A DNA stretch of 64,000 bases from Bacteroidales bacterium (lineage in GTDB: Bacteria; Bacteroidota; Bacteroidia; Bacteroidales; Muribaculaceae). Position 1 is the first letter of the stretch. The number at the start of each line of letters is the position of its first letter. The position numbers and the translations under genes were made by a program. This document shows, one piece after another, positions 42,760-51,285 of this stretch. The notes under the pieces were generated by a model. That model saw only the letters and a program-made list of their open reading frames with translations, searched no databases and had not been told where the DNA came from. The stretch covers positions 2,666,001-2,730,000 of the forward strand of contig CP091725.1 in the NCBI GenBank assembly GCA_022009815.1, read 5' to 3'.

Positions 42760-43617
42760 TTACTCATTTGGAAAAGTCTTGCAAAAAATCTCCACAGCCT
42801 CGCGAGCCGCCTTTACATCATGTACACGCAGGATGCTCGCCCCCTGCATAAGAGCGATGGTGTTGATGGCGGTGGTTCCGTTCAACGCCTCATCAGGAGT
42901 AGTGCCAAATAATTTGTATATCATCGACTTGCGCGACACCCCCACAAGCAACGGCAATCCCGTTTCCAGGAAAGCGTCCATCCGGCTGAGCAGCTCATAG
43001 TTCTGGTCGAGCGTCTTGCTGAATCCGAATCCCGGATCGAGGATTATGTCGCATATTCCCGCCTGCTGCGCCTCGTTGATTTTTCTGCAGAAATATTGCA
43101 ATATGTCAGCCACGATGTCGTCATAGTCGCACAGCGACGTCATCGTGTGCGGATTTCCGCGCATGTGCATCATTATGTATGCCGCTTTCACACGTCCCAC
43201 CGTGGCAATCATATCCGGATCAAGTCCGCCAGCCGCGATGTCGTTAATAATCTCCACGCCCCACTCCCCGACGCACCGTTCAGCCACCGAGGCACGAAAC
43301 GTGTCGACCGACACCGGAATCTGCGGAGCCACTTCCCTGACAATGCGCAGACCCTCCTCCACACGGCGATACTCCTCATCGGCAGGCACATCGTCGGCAT
43401 TCGGACGCGAAGAATATCCGCCAATATCGATGATGTCAGCCCCCTCTTCCACCATTTGCCTCACTCTCTGGCTTATCGCCTCCTTCTGCGGGCATCTGCT
43501 TCCAGAGAAAAACGAATCGGGCGTAGTGTTGAGAATCGCCATCACAAGCGGTTTGTCGACCATGGTCAGCCGTCCGCCCAAATTCAATGTATATGGTTTG
43601 AATCTTTGCATCTTCAT
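42760..43617 (-). CDS. folP: Dihydropteroate synthase FolP
   Basis: 285 residues. FolP joins dihydropterin pyrophosphate with p-aminobenzoate and is the sulfonamide target. Seen: VMAILNTTPDSFFSGSRC near residue 27, ADIIDIGGYSSRPNADDV (the loop usually reads GGESTRPG), INDIAAGGLDPDMI, and GICDIILDPGFGFSKTLDQN. Motifs and length agree with the family. It is the first gene of a folP-cdaA-nitroreductase operon. The upstream gap 43618-43890 contains a weak -7 box (TATCTTCG on the minus strand) and an imperfect hairpin near 43830-43862 that may terminate the transporter gene. Confidence 0.94.
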   Translation of the reverse strand: MKMQRFKPYTLNLGGRLTMVDKPLVMAILNTTPDSFFSGSRCPQKEAISQRVRQMVEEGADIIDIGGYSSRPNADDVPADEEYRRVEEGLRIVREVAPQIPVSVDTFRASVAERCVGEWGVEIINDIAAGGLDPDMIATVGRVKAAYIMMHMRGNPHTMTSLCDYDDIVADILQYFCRKINEAQQAGICDIILDPGFGFSKTLDQNYELLSRMDAFLETGLPLLVGVSRKSMIYKLFGTTPDEALNGTTAINTIALMQGASILRVHDVKAAREAVEIFCKTFPNE

Positions 43618-43890
43618 CAGTCTTTGTTGTCTCTGATGCGAAGATAGTGCATTAATTCACCAATTCAAAACACCGGAAGTTAAAAAAAACGATTGAGCAC
43701 AAAAACCACCGTTATGAAGGCAAAATGGACATATAAACATTTATTGATAATAATTTTACAGATACAGAAGAAAATCAAGATGTAATGATTTGTTACCACA
43801 ACCATAAACAAGCATTATCATAAGCATTAGAAGGAGCCTTGCCTGGAGAGCAGACAGGGCTTCTTCATTTTGGCTGCCACGCAAGCACCA

Positions 43891-45255
43891 CTATTCGAAA
43901 AATAATTTATTGGCGAATGCCGCAAGTATCATCAGGGGCGCAACGATGCGCACAAACCAAAAAAACAGCGGCGCATACCGGAATTTCACCGTCCCTTCAT
44001 TACTGACTTCCTTGAAGAAAAACCGTTTCGGCAGCCCATAGCCCACATACAGGCACACTCCTACCGCCGCCACCGGCAACAGGATGTTGGACGTGAAATA
44101 ATCAAGGAAGTCGAATATCGTCATGCCAAACACCTGCACCCCTGCCCACGGACCAAGCGACAGTGCGCACACCGTGCTGAACACGAGCATCGGCAACAGC
44201 GTCAGCAAGCACGCCTTACGCCGTGGCATGCGGAACGTCTGCGTCAAATAGGCTATCGGCACTTCCGCTATCGACACAGTGGATGTCAGAGCCGCCACGA
44301 CAAGCAGCCCGAAGAACAACACAGCCCACAACTGCGGCAACGGGAGTTCCATAAAAATCTGCGGCAGCGTGACAAAAATCAACGTTGTGCCCTGCGTCGA
44401 GCCTTCGATGCCGAACGATTTCACAGCGGGGAAAATGATGAGACCCATCAGCACTGCCACCATAAATACAAGCATAGACACCGTAGTAGCCGTGCGCGGC
44501 AAGTTGGTCGACTTGGGAAAATAAGAAGAATATGTCACCAGAATGCCCATGCCGAGGCTCAGCGAGAAGAAAGCCTGTCCCACAGCGCTTATCAACACGC
44601 CGCCGTCGAGCTTCGACCAGTCGGGACGCAAGAAATACTCCACCCCGTCGATCGCATCCGGTAAATTGAGCGACACGACGCAGAACACGAGCAGAATAAC
44701 AAACAGCAACGGCATCAGCGTGTTGGCCATCCGCTCTATGCCCTTCTGCACACCGCGCATAAGCACCAACAAATTGACAACAATCATCACCGCCGTCCAA
44801 AACACCGGCTGCCATCCCTCGGCAAGCGAATGCTGCATTATCGTCTGAAACGCCTCCGGCTCGGCAGCACCGCTGCCAACACCATCAAAAAGCGCACCGC
44901 TGAGCGACATCCACAAATATTGTAGAGTCCATCCGGCAACTACCATATAATACATCATTATCAAGTAGGGAGCAAGCACACTTATCACCCCGACAATCCA
45001 CCACGGACGCCGAGGCGTCAGTTTGCGGTAGGCGCCGATAGCGTCACTGCCGCTGCCGCGTCCCACAGAAAACTCGGCAAGCATCACCGGTATGCCCACA
45101 AGAAGCACGCACAGCAAGTAGGTAATCAAAAACACAGAACCGCCGTTTGACTGCACCTCGTTGGGAAACCGCCAAACCGTGCCAAGACCGACTGCCGACC
45201 CAACGGTAGCCGCAATAACTCCCAGCTTAGAAGTAAATGTCGCTTTCTGACTCAT
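43891..45255 (-). CDS. Sodium-dependent transporter, NSS/SNF family
   Basis: 454 residues with about eleven or twelve membrane helices in the LeuT fold. The first helix and its unwound sodium site read VGSAVGLGTVWRFPNEVQSN, and VFLITYLLCVLLVGIPVMLA follows; AVGQAFFSLSLGMGILVTYS marks helix six. Bacterial members carry amino acids such as tryptophan, leucine or tyrosine with Na+; the substrate here cannot be told. A -7 box TAAATTTG lies on the minus strand at 45288-45281, 26 bases from the start. Single-gene unit. Confidence 0.92.
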   Translation of the reverse strand: MSQKATFTSKLGVIAATVGSAVGLGTVWRFPNEVQSNGGSVFLITYLLCVLLVGIPVMLAEFSVGRGSGSDAIGAYRKLTPRRPWWIVGVISVLAPYLIMMYYMVVAGWTLQYLWMSLSGALFDGVGSGAAEPEAFQTIMQHSLAEGWQPVFWTAVMIVVNLLVLMRGVQKGIERMANTLMPLLFVILLVFCVVSLNLPDAIDGVEYFLRPDWSKLDGGVLISAVGQAFFSLSLGMGILVTYSSYFPKSTNLPRTATTVSMLVFMVAVLMGLIIFPAVKSFGIEGSTQGTTLIFVTLPQIFMELPLPQLWAVLFFGLLVVAALTSTVSIAEVPIAYLTQTFRMPRRKACLLTLLPMLVFSTVCALSLGPWAGVQVFGMTIFDFLDYFTSNILLPVAAVGVCLYVGYGLPKRFFFKEVSNEGTVKFRYAPLFFWFVRIVAPLMILAAFANKLFFE

Positions 45256-45280
45256 TATTCCAATTTTTGAAAATTTCGTG

Positions 45281-45288
45281 CAAATTTA
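45281..45288 (-). promoter_or_regulatory. -7 element upstream of the NSS transporter
   Basis: Minus-strand TAAATTTG followed by CACG; the -33 position is a weak TTTC. The ATG is 26 bases downstream. Confidence 0.5.
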
Positions 45289-45353
45289 CGACATTTTACC
45301 GAGAATATGAAATTATTTCAAGCAATCTGCTTGCAATCCGTAGCAAAACAGCA

Positions 45354-46295
45354 CTAAAAAGGCTTGCGATATTTATCCGGCGCGCTGTCGTCGATGATGC
45401 TCAGATAGCTGGCATAGCGCGACTCGCTGATGCGGTGTTCCTCAAGAGCCCGCTTCACGGCGCATCCCGGCTCATGGATATGCGTGCAATTGTTGTATTT
45501 GCAATCGGCAGACTCACGGAATATTTCTGGAAAATAGTGTGCCACCTCCTCCACGTTGAAGTCAATCGTGCCAAAGCCCTTCACTCCAGGAGTGTCGATG
45601 ATATACCCCCCGGCATCGTAGGCCAGCGGATACATTTCAGAGAATGTGGTGGTGTGCATACCCGTCTGATGCGCTTCGGAAATTGCGGCTGTTTTCAAGT
45701 CGAGCCCCGGAATCAGTCTGTTGATGAGCGTCGACTTTCCCACGCCCGAGTTGCCAGAGAAGAGCGTCACCTTTCCTTCAAGCATAGCCCTCAGCCCGTC
45801 AATGCCCTCGCCCGTTTCAGCCGACACACGCCTCACCTCATAGCCAATGCTCTCATAGAGATAAGCAAACGAGTCGACAAATTCCAGCCACTCCTCGTCG
45901 AGAACGTCAATCTTGTTGACCACAATCACCACCGGCACCCGATAAGCCTCGGCTGTGGCAAGGAAACGGTCGATAAACACAGTGGCAGTCATCGGCGCTG
46001 CAAACGTAACCACAAGAAACGCCTGGTCGAGGTTGGACGCGATGATATGCGACTCCTTCGACAAATTTGACGCACGGCGGATAATATAGTTTCTGCGAGG
46101 TGTTATCGCAGTGATAAACCCCGTGCCGTCAGCGTTCTCAGCCACAGTCACACGGTCGCCGACAGCCACAGGGTTAGTGGTGCGGATGCCCTTCAAGCGG
46201 AAGTTACCCTTGATTTTGCAATTCACCATTTTATTGTCGCCGTCGGTCTTTACAACATACCAACTTCCCGTATTTTTTACTACCAGTCCTTCCAT
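45354..46295 (-). CDS. rsgA: Ribosome small subunit-dependent GTPase RsgA
   Basis: 313 residues. RsgA is a circularly permuted GTPase that checks late 30S assembly. Order seen: OB domain (VKNTGSWYVVKTDGDNK; TNPVAVGDRVTVA), the G4 motif VVNKIDVL, then the P-loop LFSGNSGVGKSTLINRL and G3 DTPGVKGFG, ending with the zinc knuckle CKYNNCTHIHEPGCAV. ATG 46295 was chosen over one 17 codons upstream because a -7 box (46309-46302) lies between them. The transcript would then start at or within a few bases of the ATG. Confidence 0.95.
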   Translation of the reverse strand: MEGLVVKNTGSWYVVKTDGDNKMVNCKIKGNFRLKGIRTTNPVAVGDRVTVAENADGTGFITAITPRRNYIIRRASNLSKESHIIASNLDQAFLVVTFAAPMTATVFIDRFLATAEAYRVPVVIVVNKIDVLDEEWLEFVDSFAYLYESIGYEVRRVSAETGEGIDGLRAMLEGKVTLFSGNSGVGKSTLINRLIPGLDLKTAAISEAHQTGMHTTTFSEMYPLAYDAGGYIIDTPGVKGFGTIDFNVEEVAHYFPEIFRESADCKYNNCTHIHEPGCAVKRALEEHRISESRYASYLSIIDDSAPDKYRKPF

Positions 46296-46301
46296 AGAGT
46301 A

Positions 46302-46309
46302 CAAAGATA
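46302..46309 (-). promoter_or_regulatory. -7 element almost touching the rsgA start codon
   Basis: Minus-strand TATCTTTG, then TACTCT, then the rsgA ATG. The known distance from this box to the start site would give a leaderless or nearly leaderless mRNA. No well-spaced TTTG is found at -33. Confidence 0.5.
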
Positions 46310-46489
46310 GTGCAAATCGAATGCAAAACGGCAAATTTATTTGCATGATTTGCTAAGATGCAGCCTATCTTTTTCAAGAAAAGCACAAGAAAAAGCGCGA
46401 AAAAAACCGAATATGATAAAAAAAGCGAGATTTTATGCTATAAAGCAATATTTTCCGGCAACAAAATTACATTTTTTAATTTTTATTAT

Positions 46490-46497
46490 TACCTTTG
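46490..46497 (+). promoter_or_regulatory. -7 element of the winged-helix gene
   Basis: TACCTTTG followed by CATC, 28 bases before the ATG at 46526. The -33 position reads TTAC. The preceding gap from 46296 is A/T-rich and otherwise empty. Confidence 0.6.
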
Positions 46498-46525
46498 CAT
46501 CGAAAACATATTAATTCTTATTATT

Positions 46526-46729
46526 ATGAACATTGAAACTATTGGCTCATGGGCAGGTTTGGTGTGGAATGCACTTAACGATGCCGAGTCGTTGAACATC
46601 AAGCAATTGAAAAAAGCGACAAAACTTAAAGAGAAAGAACTCTACGCAGCCCTCGGCTGGTTGGGTCGCGAAGGGAAATTGAACATTACTGAGGTTGAAG
46701 GCGAAATTGTTGTTGCGCTCAACAAGTAA
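46526..46729 (+). CDS. Small winged-helix protein (DUF2582-like)
   Basis: 67 residues: GSWAGLVWNALNDAESLNIK, then QLKKATKLKEKELYAALGWL and a wing-like end GKLNITEVEGEIVVALNK. The helix-turn-helix and beta-wing pattern matches the DUF2582 winged-helix family of small Bacteroidales proteins. It lacks any other domain. DNA binding is likely from the fold, but no target is known. It has its own -7 box upstream and a terminator downstream, so it is a single-gene unit. Confidence 0.85.
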   Translation: MNIETIGSWAGLVWNALNDAESLNIKQLKKATKLKEKELYAALGWLGREGKLNITEVEGEIVVALNK

Positions 46730-46766
46730 TCTACGGTTCGTACTGACGCTGTCAGAACAATAAAAG

Positions 46767-46809
46767 AAGGAAGGTCGGTCCGGTCTTATTCGGGCAGTCC
46801 TTCCTTTTG
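46767..46809 (+). terminator. Terminator of the winged-helix gene, overlapping the purT promoter
   Basis: AAGGAAGG (46767-46774) pairs with CCTTCCTT (46799-46806) around an inner imperfect stem, with T at 46805-46808. The final TTTG (46806-46809) doubles as the -33 box for purT. Confidence 0.75.
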
Positions 46810-46837
46810 TTTTATTTAGGCAAAAATCGTAACTTTG
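46806..46837 (+). promoter_or_regulatory. Promoter of purT
   Basis: TTTG (46806-46809), a 20-base spacer, TAACTTTG (46830-46837); the purT ATG is 27 bases downstream. The boxes share bases with the terminator of the preceding gene. Confidence 0.7.
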
Positions 46838-46864
46838 CACCATCCCTAACTAAAATCTACAAAT

Positions 46865-48055
46865 ATGACAAAAATTGGATCTGTAATGACTCCCTTGGGC
46901 AAAAAAGCCCTGCTGCTCGGAAGCGGCGAACTCGGAAAAGAAGTAGCCATCGAACTTCAACGCTACGGTGTGGAAGTAGTGGCATGCGACAAATATGCCA
47001 ACGCACCGGCAATGCAGGTGGCCCACCGCTCACACGTGTTCAGCATGCTCGACGCAGAGACTCTTGAGAAAGTGGTCCGCGAGGAGAAGCCCGACCATAT
47101 CATCCCCGAAATCGAGGCGATAGCAACACCCAAACTGCTTGAATTGGAAAAAGACGGCTTCCACGTCACCCCGACCGCCCGCGCCGCATGGCTCACAATG
47201 AACCGCGAGGGCATCCGCCGCCTTGCCGCCGAAGAACTTGGCGTCAAAACGTCGCCCTACCGCTTTGCCTCTACAAAAGAAGAATTTCTCAAGGCTGTCG
47301 AGGAAGTGGGCATCCCTTGCGTAGTGAAGCCCGTGATGAGCTCTTCAGGCCACGGACAAAGCACAATAAAAAATGCCGCACAGACAGAAGAAGCGTGGAC
47401 AATAGCCCAGGAAGGCGGACGCGCCGGCGCTGGACGCGTGATTGTGGAAGGCTTCGTGAAGTTTGACTATGAGATAACGCTGCTCACCGTGCGCAGCTGC
47501 TGCGGCACCACATTCTGCCAACCGATAGGCCACATACAGGAGAATGGCGACTACCGCTATTCATGGCAGCCACAAGCAATGGCTCCAGCAGCACTTGCAA
47601 AAGCCCAGGAGATAGCCAAGAAAGTCACAGACGCGCTTGGTGGCTACGGCATCTTCGGTGTGGAGATGTTTATCCAAGGCGACGATGTGATTTTCAGCGA
47701 GGTGTCGCCACGTCCGCACGACACCGGCATGGTCACAATGATTTCACAGGACATGAGCGAGTTTGCCCTTCACGCCCGCGCTTTGCTCGGACTTCCGGTG
47801 CCAAAAATCCGCTTCTACGGTCCATCGGCGTCGAGAGCCGTCGTGGTTGAAGGCGACACCGACAAAGTGGTGTTCGACAACCTTGAGAAGGCACTCGCCG
47901 AGCCAGGAGTTCAAATCCGCATTTTCGGCAAGCCAGAGGTTGTGGGCCACCGCCGCATGGCTGTGATTCTCGCCACTGCCGACACCGTCGAGGAGGCACG
48001 CCAAAAAGCCGACCGCGCCTACGACGCGATGACCATCGAAACCCTACCACGATAG
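46865..48055 (+). CDS. purT: Formate-dependent phosphoribosylglycinamide formyltransferase PurT
   Basis: 396 residues. This ATP-grasp enzyme formylates GAR with free formate and ATP in purine synthesis, bypassing the folate-dependent PurN step, which suits a fermenting anaerobe with formate. Seen: KKALLLGSGELGKEVAIELQ at the start, KPVMSSSGHGQSTIKNA in the ATP-grasp loop, and EMFIQGDDVIFSEVSPRPHD with the metal-binding Glu residues. ATG 46865 is supported by the promoter spacing. Single-gene unit with a terminator. Confidence 0.96.
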   Translation: MTKIGSVMTPLGKKALLLGSGELGKEVAIELQRYGVEVVACDKYANAPAMQVAHRSHVFSMLDAETLEKVVREEKPDHIIPEIEAIATPKLLELEKDGFHVTPTARAAWLTMNREGIRRLAAEELGVKTSPYRFASTKEEFLKAVEEVGIPCVVKPVMSSSGHGQSTIKNAAQTEEAWTIAQEGGRAGAGRVIVEGFVKFDYEITLLTVRSCCGTTFCQPIGHIQENGDYRYSWQPQAMAPAALAKAQEIAKKVTDALGGYGIFGVEMFIQGDDVIFSEVSPRPHDTGMVTMISQDMSEFALHARALLGLPVPKIRFYGPSASRAVVVEGDTDKVVFDNLEKALAEPGVQIRIFGKPEVVGHRRMAVILATADTVEEARQKADRAYDAMTIETLPR

Positions 48056-48078
48056 GCTTTGCAACAACACGACGACAC

Positions 48079-48112
48079 AAAGCGCACCGCAAAAGCGATG
48101 CGCTTTTCTTTT
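48079..48112 (+). terminator. Terminator of purT
   Basis: AAAGCGCA (48079-48086) pairs with TGCGCTTT (48099-48106), followed by TCTTTT. Confidence 0.8.
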
Positions 48113-48118
48113 ACACGT

Positions 48119-48167
48119 ATGTTCCTCTAACGCAATTTCAGTCAAAAAAAATGTTCCTTTGACGCAA
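48119..48167 (+). repeat. Two 17-bp direct repeats, possible operator
   Basis: ATGTTCCTCTAACGCAA (48119-48135) and ATGTTCCTTTGACGCAA (48151-48167) agree at 15 of 17 positions and start 32 bases apart, close to three turns of DNA. They lie between the purT terminator and the first GLUG gene. A regulator binding both copies on one face of the helix is a reasonable guess. The remaining gap to 48295 is A/T-rich, with a possible loose -7 box near 48207. Confidence 0.6.
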
Positions 48168-48295
48168 CACCAAGCACAATTCATTAAAAAACAACACTTT
48201 ATCATTTTTGTGTATTCACATTTTTAACATTTATAAAACCGCATCAACACTGCCGGAATGGTAATTTTGTCATTAAAAAAGCAATCCAACAAAAA

Positions 48296-51264
48296 ATGAA
48301 AACAAGCAACCTGTTTTTCCCAATTATTATTCTTGCCTGCATATTATTTGCCTGCAAAGACAACAACGACATCGAGCCGGATGCCAACGACGCATTTGTG
48401 GGCTCACAACGTCTGATAACGCTCAGCGCGGAAATGGACAAATTTTCAGGGACCGACTTTGAATGCGTAATCAAAGCCGAGGACGGCACCATATTCCGCC
48501 GCCGTGGCAACCACATGCGTTCTGGAAACACATCGCTGCTCACGCTCGACACCGGACTGCGCACAGGCACCTACCGCCTGCTCGCACTTGAAGTGCCTAC
48601 AATCGAAAACGGCACCGACACCGTATGGACCGACTACGGCCTTGGTTGCCGCGTGCGCATCTCCACCGAAAACCATTCAGCCACGGTGCTCGACACATTC
48701 AATTCGGAGTTTGAGCTTGTTGGCGACGGTTCGGAAACCAATCCGTTCATCATATCAAGCGCCGATCACCTGTGGCGTCTGCGCGACTTTACCAACAGCG
48801 ACGAAACAACACCAAACTGACAGGAAAAACCCATTTCCGTCAGGAATGCGACTTGCGCATGCGCGACATCTGCACATCGAGCGACCGCAAATTCGGCTGG
48901 CTTCCGATAGGCTCAATCCCGGAGAATCCGTTCCGCGGCATCTATGATGGCAACGGCTACAAAATCACAGGATTGTGGATTCACAGGCCCAACTCCCCCG
49001 GCATCGGTCTGTTCGGATTTATCGACCAAGCGAAGATAAGCAACCTCACCGTGCAGAATCCCGACATTGAAGGCAACTATGCCGTAGGCGCTCTCGTTGG
49101 CGGCACATCGGCACCAGGCGACAAGCGAGGCAGCTCGGCGCTTCACGGATGCACAGTGGAAGGTGGCTCTGTCAGCGCGCCGACAGGCAGCGTGGCAGTG
49201 GGTGGACTCATCGGCGTGGTCGACCGCAAAGGCTTTCTGTCGGTCGACAGCTGCTATAACAACAATACGCGCGTCAGCGGCGACTATGCCGTGGGCGGAC
49301 TTGTAGGCGCCGGCACCCTCTACTCCTCCATCAACGCTCTTGCCTGCGACAACCACGGCCGTATCACGGCGCGCTACAGCGGTGCTGGAGGCATCGTCGG
49401 CTCTGTCGACTCATTATTCGTATCCGGCTGCCGCAACACGTCAGCCATCACTGGCGGCACGGCTGTGACGAGCGGCACGACCGACAACGGAGGAATCGGC
49501 GCCGGAGGCATCGCCGGAGGCACAGGTGTGGCTTTTATCTACTCATCATTCAACGAAGGTAAAATCAACGGAGCCATAGGCGTGGGCGGCATCATCGGCA
49601 GCACCCGCATCGGCAAAGCCGGTGGCAATCTGGGAGGCGAACTGCTCTACAACAACGTTCTTGCCAAGGATTGCGGCAACGTTGCCGCAGTCAGCGGACG
49701 CACGTCGGTAGGCGGCATCTGCGGAGAGGCGCAATTCGGCGGTTACGAAGTGGTCAACACGGGAGCCGTCAGCGCCACCGACAACCAGTCGACACTTGGC
49801 GGCATCGTCGGCAACACGTCGATAGCCGTAATCTACAACGTTGTCAACCAAGGCACCGTGACAGCCGCCAAAGCCGAGTCGGCAGGCGGCATTGTTGGAA
49901 AGACGAGCTTCGGCGCACTGTTCGGATGCCAGAACTTCGGCACACTCAATGTTACGTCGACCTACACCGGCGGCATTGCCGGCTGGGTAGGCAACTACAC
50001 CGTGGCCAACTACTGCTTCAACGGCGGAACAATCAACGATTCAGGCAACCGCTCCACCGGTGGAATCATCGGCGAGGCAGGCGACGCCCGCGAATGGACA
50101 GGAATGGACATTGCCGGATGTGTTGTCGGCGCGGCAGAAATAGTAATGGGAATAGCGGGTCCAGCAATTTCAGTAATCGGCAAAACATTGACCGACGGTG
50201 TGATGAAAGGCTCAAAGGCTTTCGAAGAATTCCTGCACGTGCTCCATATCGGAGAAGCCACCATCGACTGGTCGTTGATAGCCTACGACCAAATCGTCTA
50301 CGGAATCGGCATCTATGACATCATCACCGAGAAAGAGCTCGACGAGATGCAGACCAATCTTGAGGCTACGGCAGGCGGAATCAGCAGCGAAGTGAAGTCG
50401 CGGATACAAGCAATCCAAGCAGGATACACGGTCGACGCCTCAAGCCTTCCCCCTGGCATCGACGGCTCGACAATAAGCAGCTACATCAACAACCACAACA
50501 CTGTGATGAAATTTTTTGAGGCGTCGGACGTCAACAACTCCACCGTATACTACAATATGAACCGCACACGCGAGGAACGCGTAAAGCATATCGAATCACA
50601 GCGTGAGGTAACTGAGATTATCACCAAATCGATAGCGGGAGCCTGCATCGCTGTGGGAACAGTGGCAGCCGTTGTGTCTGCATTCGCCACCGGAGGCAGC
50701 ACGCTTGCAATTGCCGCCGGCATTATCGGTCCGGTAGCCACCGTTATCGGCGGAGCGAACGCCATCTTTGAATGTGCCACCAACTTTACGGTGAATGCCA
50801 TCGTCGTCAAGCAATGCACCAACGTCGGAACGGTGAATGCACCATCGGCAGACTACCCCGCCGGCATCATCGGCTATATGCAGCAATACTGCATGGCCAC
50901 CGACTGTCTGAACGCCGGCAAGTTCGGTCCAACCAACAAAAAGCACTCCGGCGGAATCACAAGCTACGCCAGCGCGGAGTCGGTGGTAGAACGGAATGTG
51001 TCGATAGGCACCAATTGGCATAGCCCGATAGTGGCAAGTAGCAAATCGTCATTCTCCCACGACGACAACATCTACTACATCGGCAGCTCGTTCGACATTT
51101 ATGGAGGATACGAAACCGGCGCTACGCTCGACAACCTTCACAACAAAGCATTTTTTAAAGTCTTGCTGAACACAGACGGCGCTATGCCGCTATGGCAAGT
51201 GGCAGACAAGCAGGGCTCGTTCCCTATCCCATACCATTCCGAGATGGAAACCCCGATGAACTAA
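48296..51264 (+). CDS. GLUG-repeat surface lipoprotein with helical insert (frameshifted)
   Basis: About 989 residues after joining. Lipobox LFAC is followed by KDNNDIEPDAND, an acidic start like the surface-export signal of Bacteroidetes lipoproteins. An N-terminal beta domain leads to GLUG repeats (about 205-600) with the pattern GGIxGxxxxGxIxxCxNxG, for example YAVGGLVGAGTLYSS and GRTSVGGICGEAQFGGYEV. Residues about 605-835 are helical and partly hydrophobic (SIAGACIAVGTVAAVVSAFA; TLAIAAGIIGPVATVIGGAN), after which GLUG repeats resume (PAGIIGYMQQYCMATDCLNA). The frame is lost at AAA 48804-48806; one more A gives DENNTKLTGKTHF. A second, similar gene follows 21 bases later. Adhesin-like function is inferred from the repeats. 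Confidence 0.8.
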
Positions 51265-51285
51265 CATTTCATAAATCATAACAAC

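Noticed and set aside
43830..43862. Hairpin in the gap between folP and the transporter as a possible small RNA
   Set aside because: The stem is imperfect and sits where a terminator of the transporter gene is expected; nothing supports a separate RNA.
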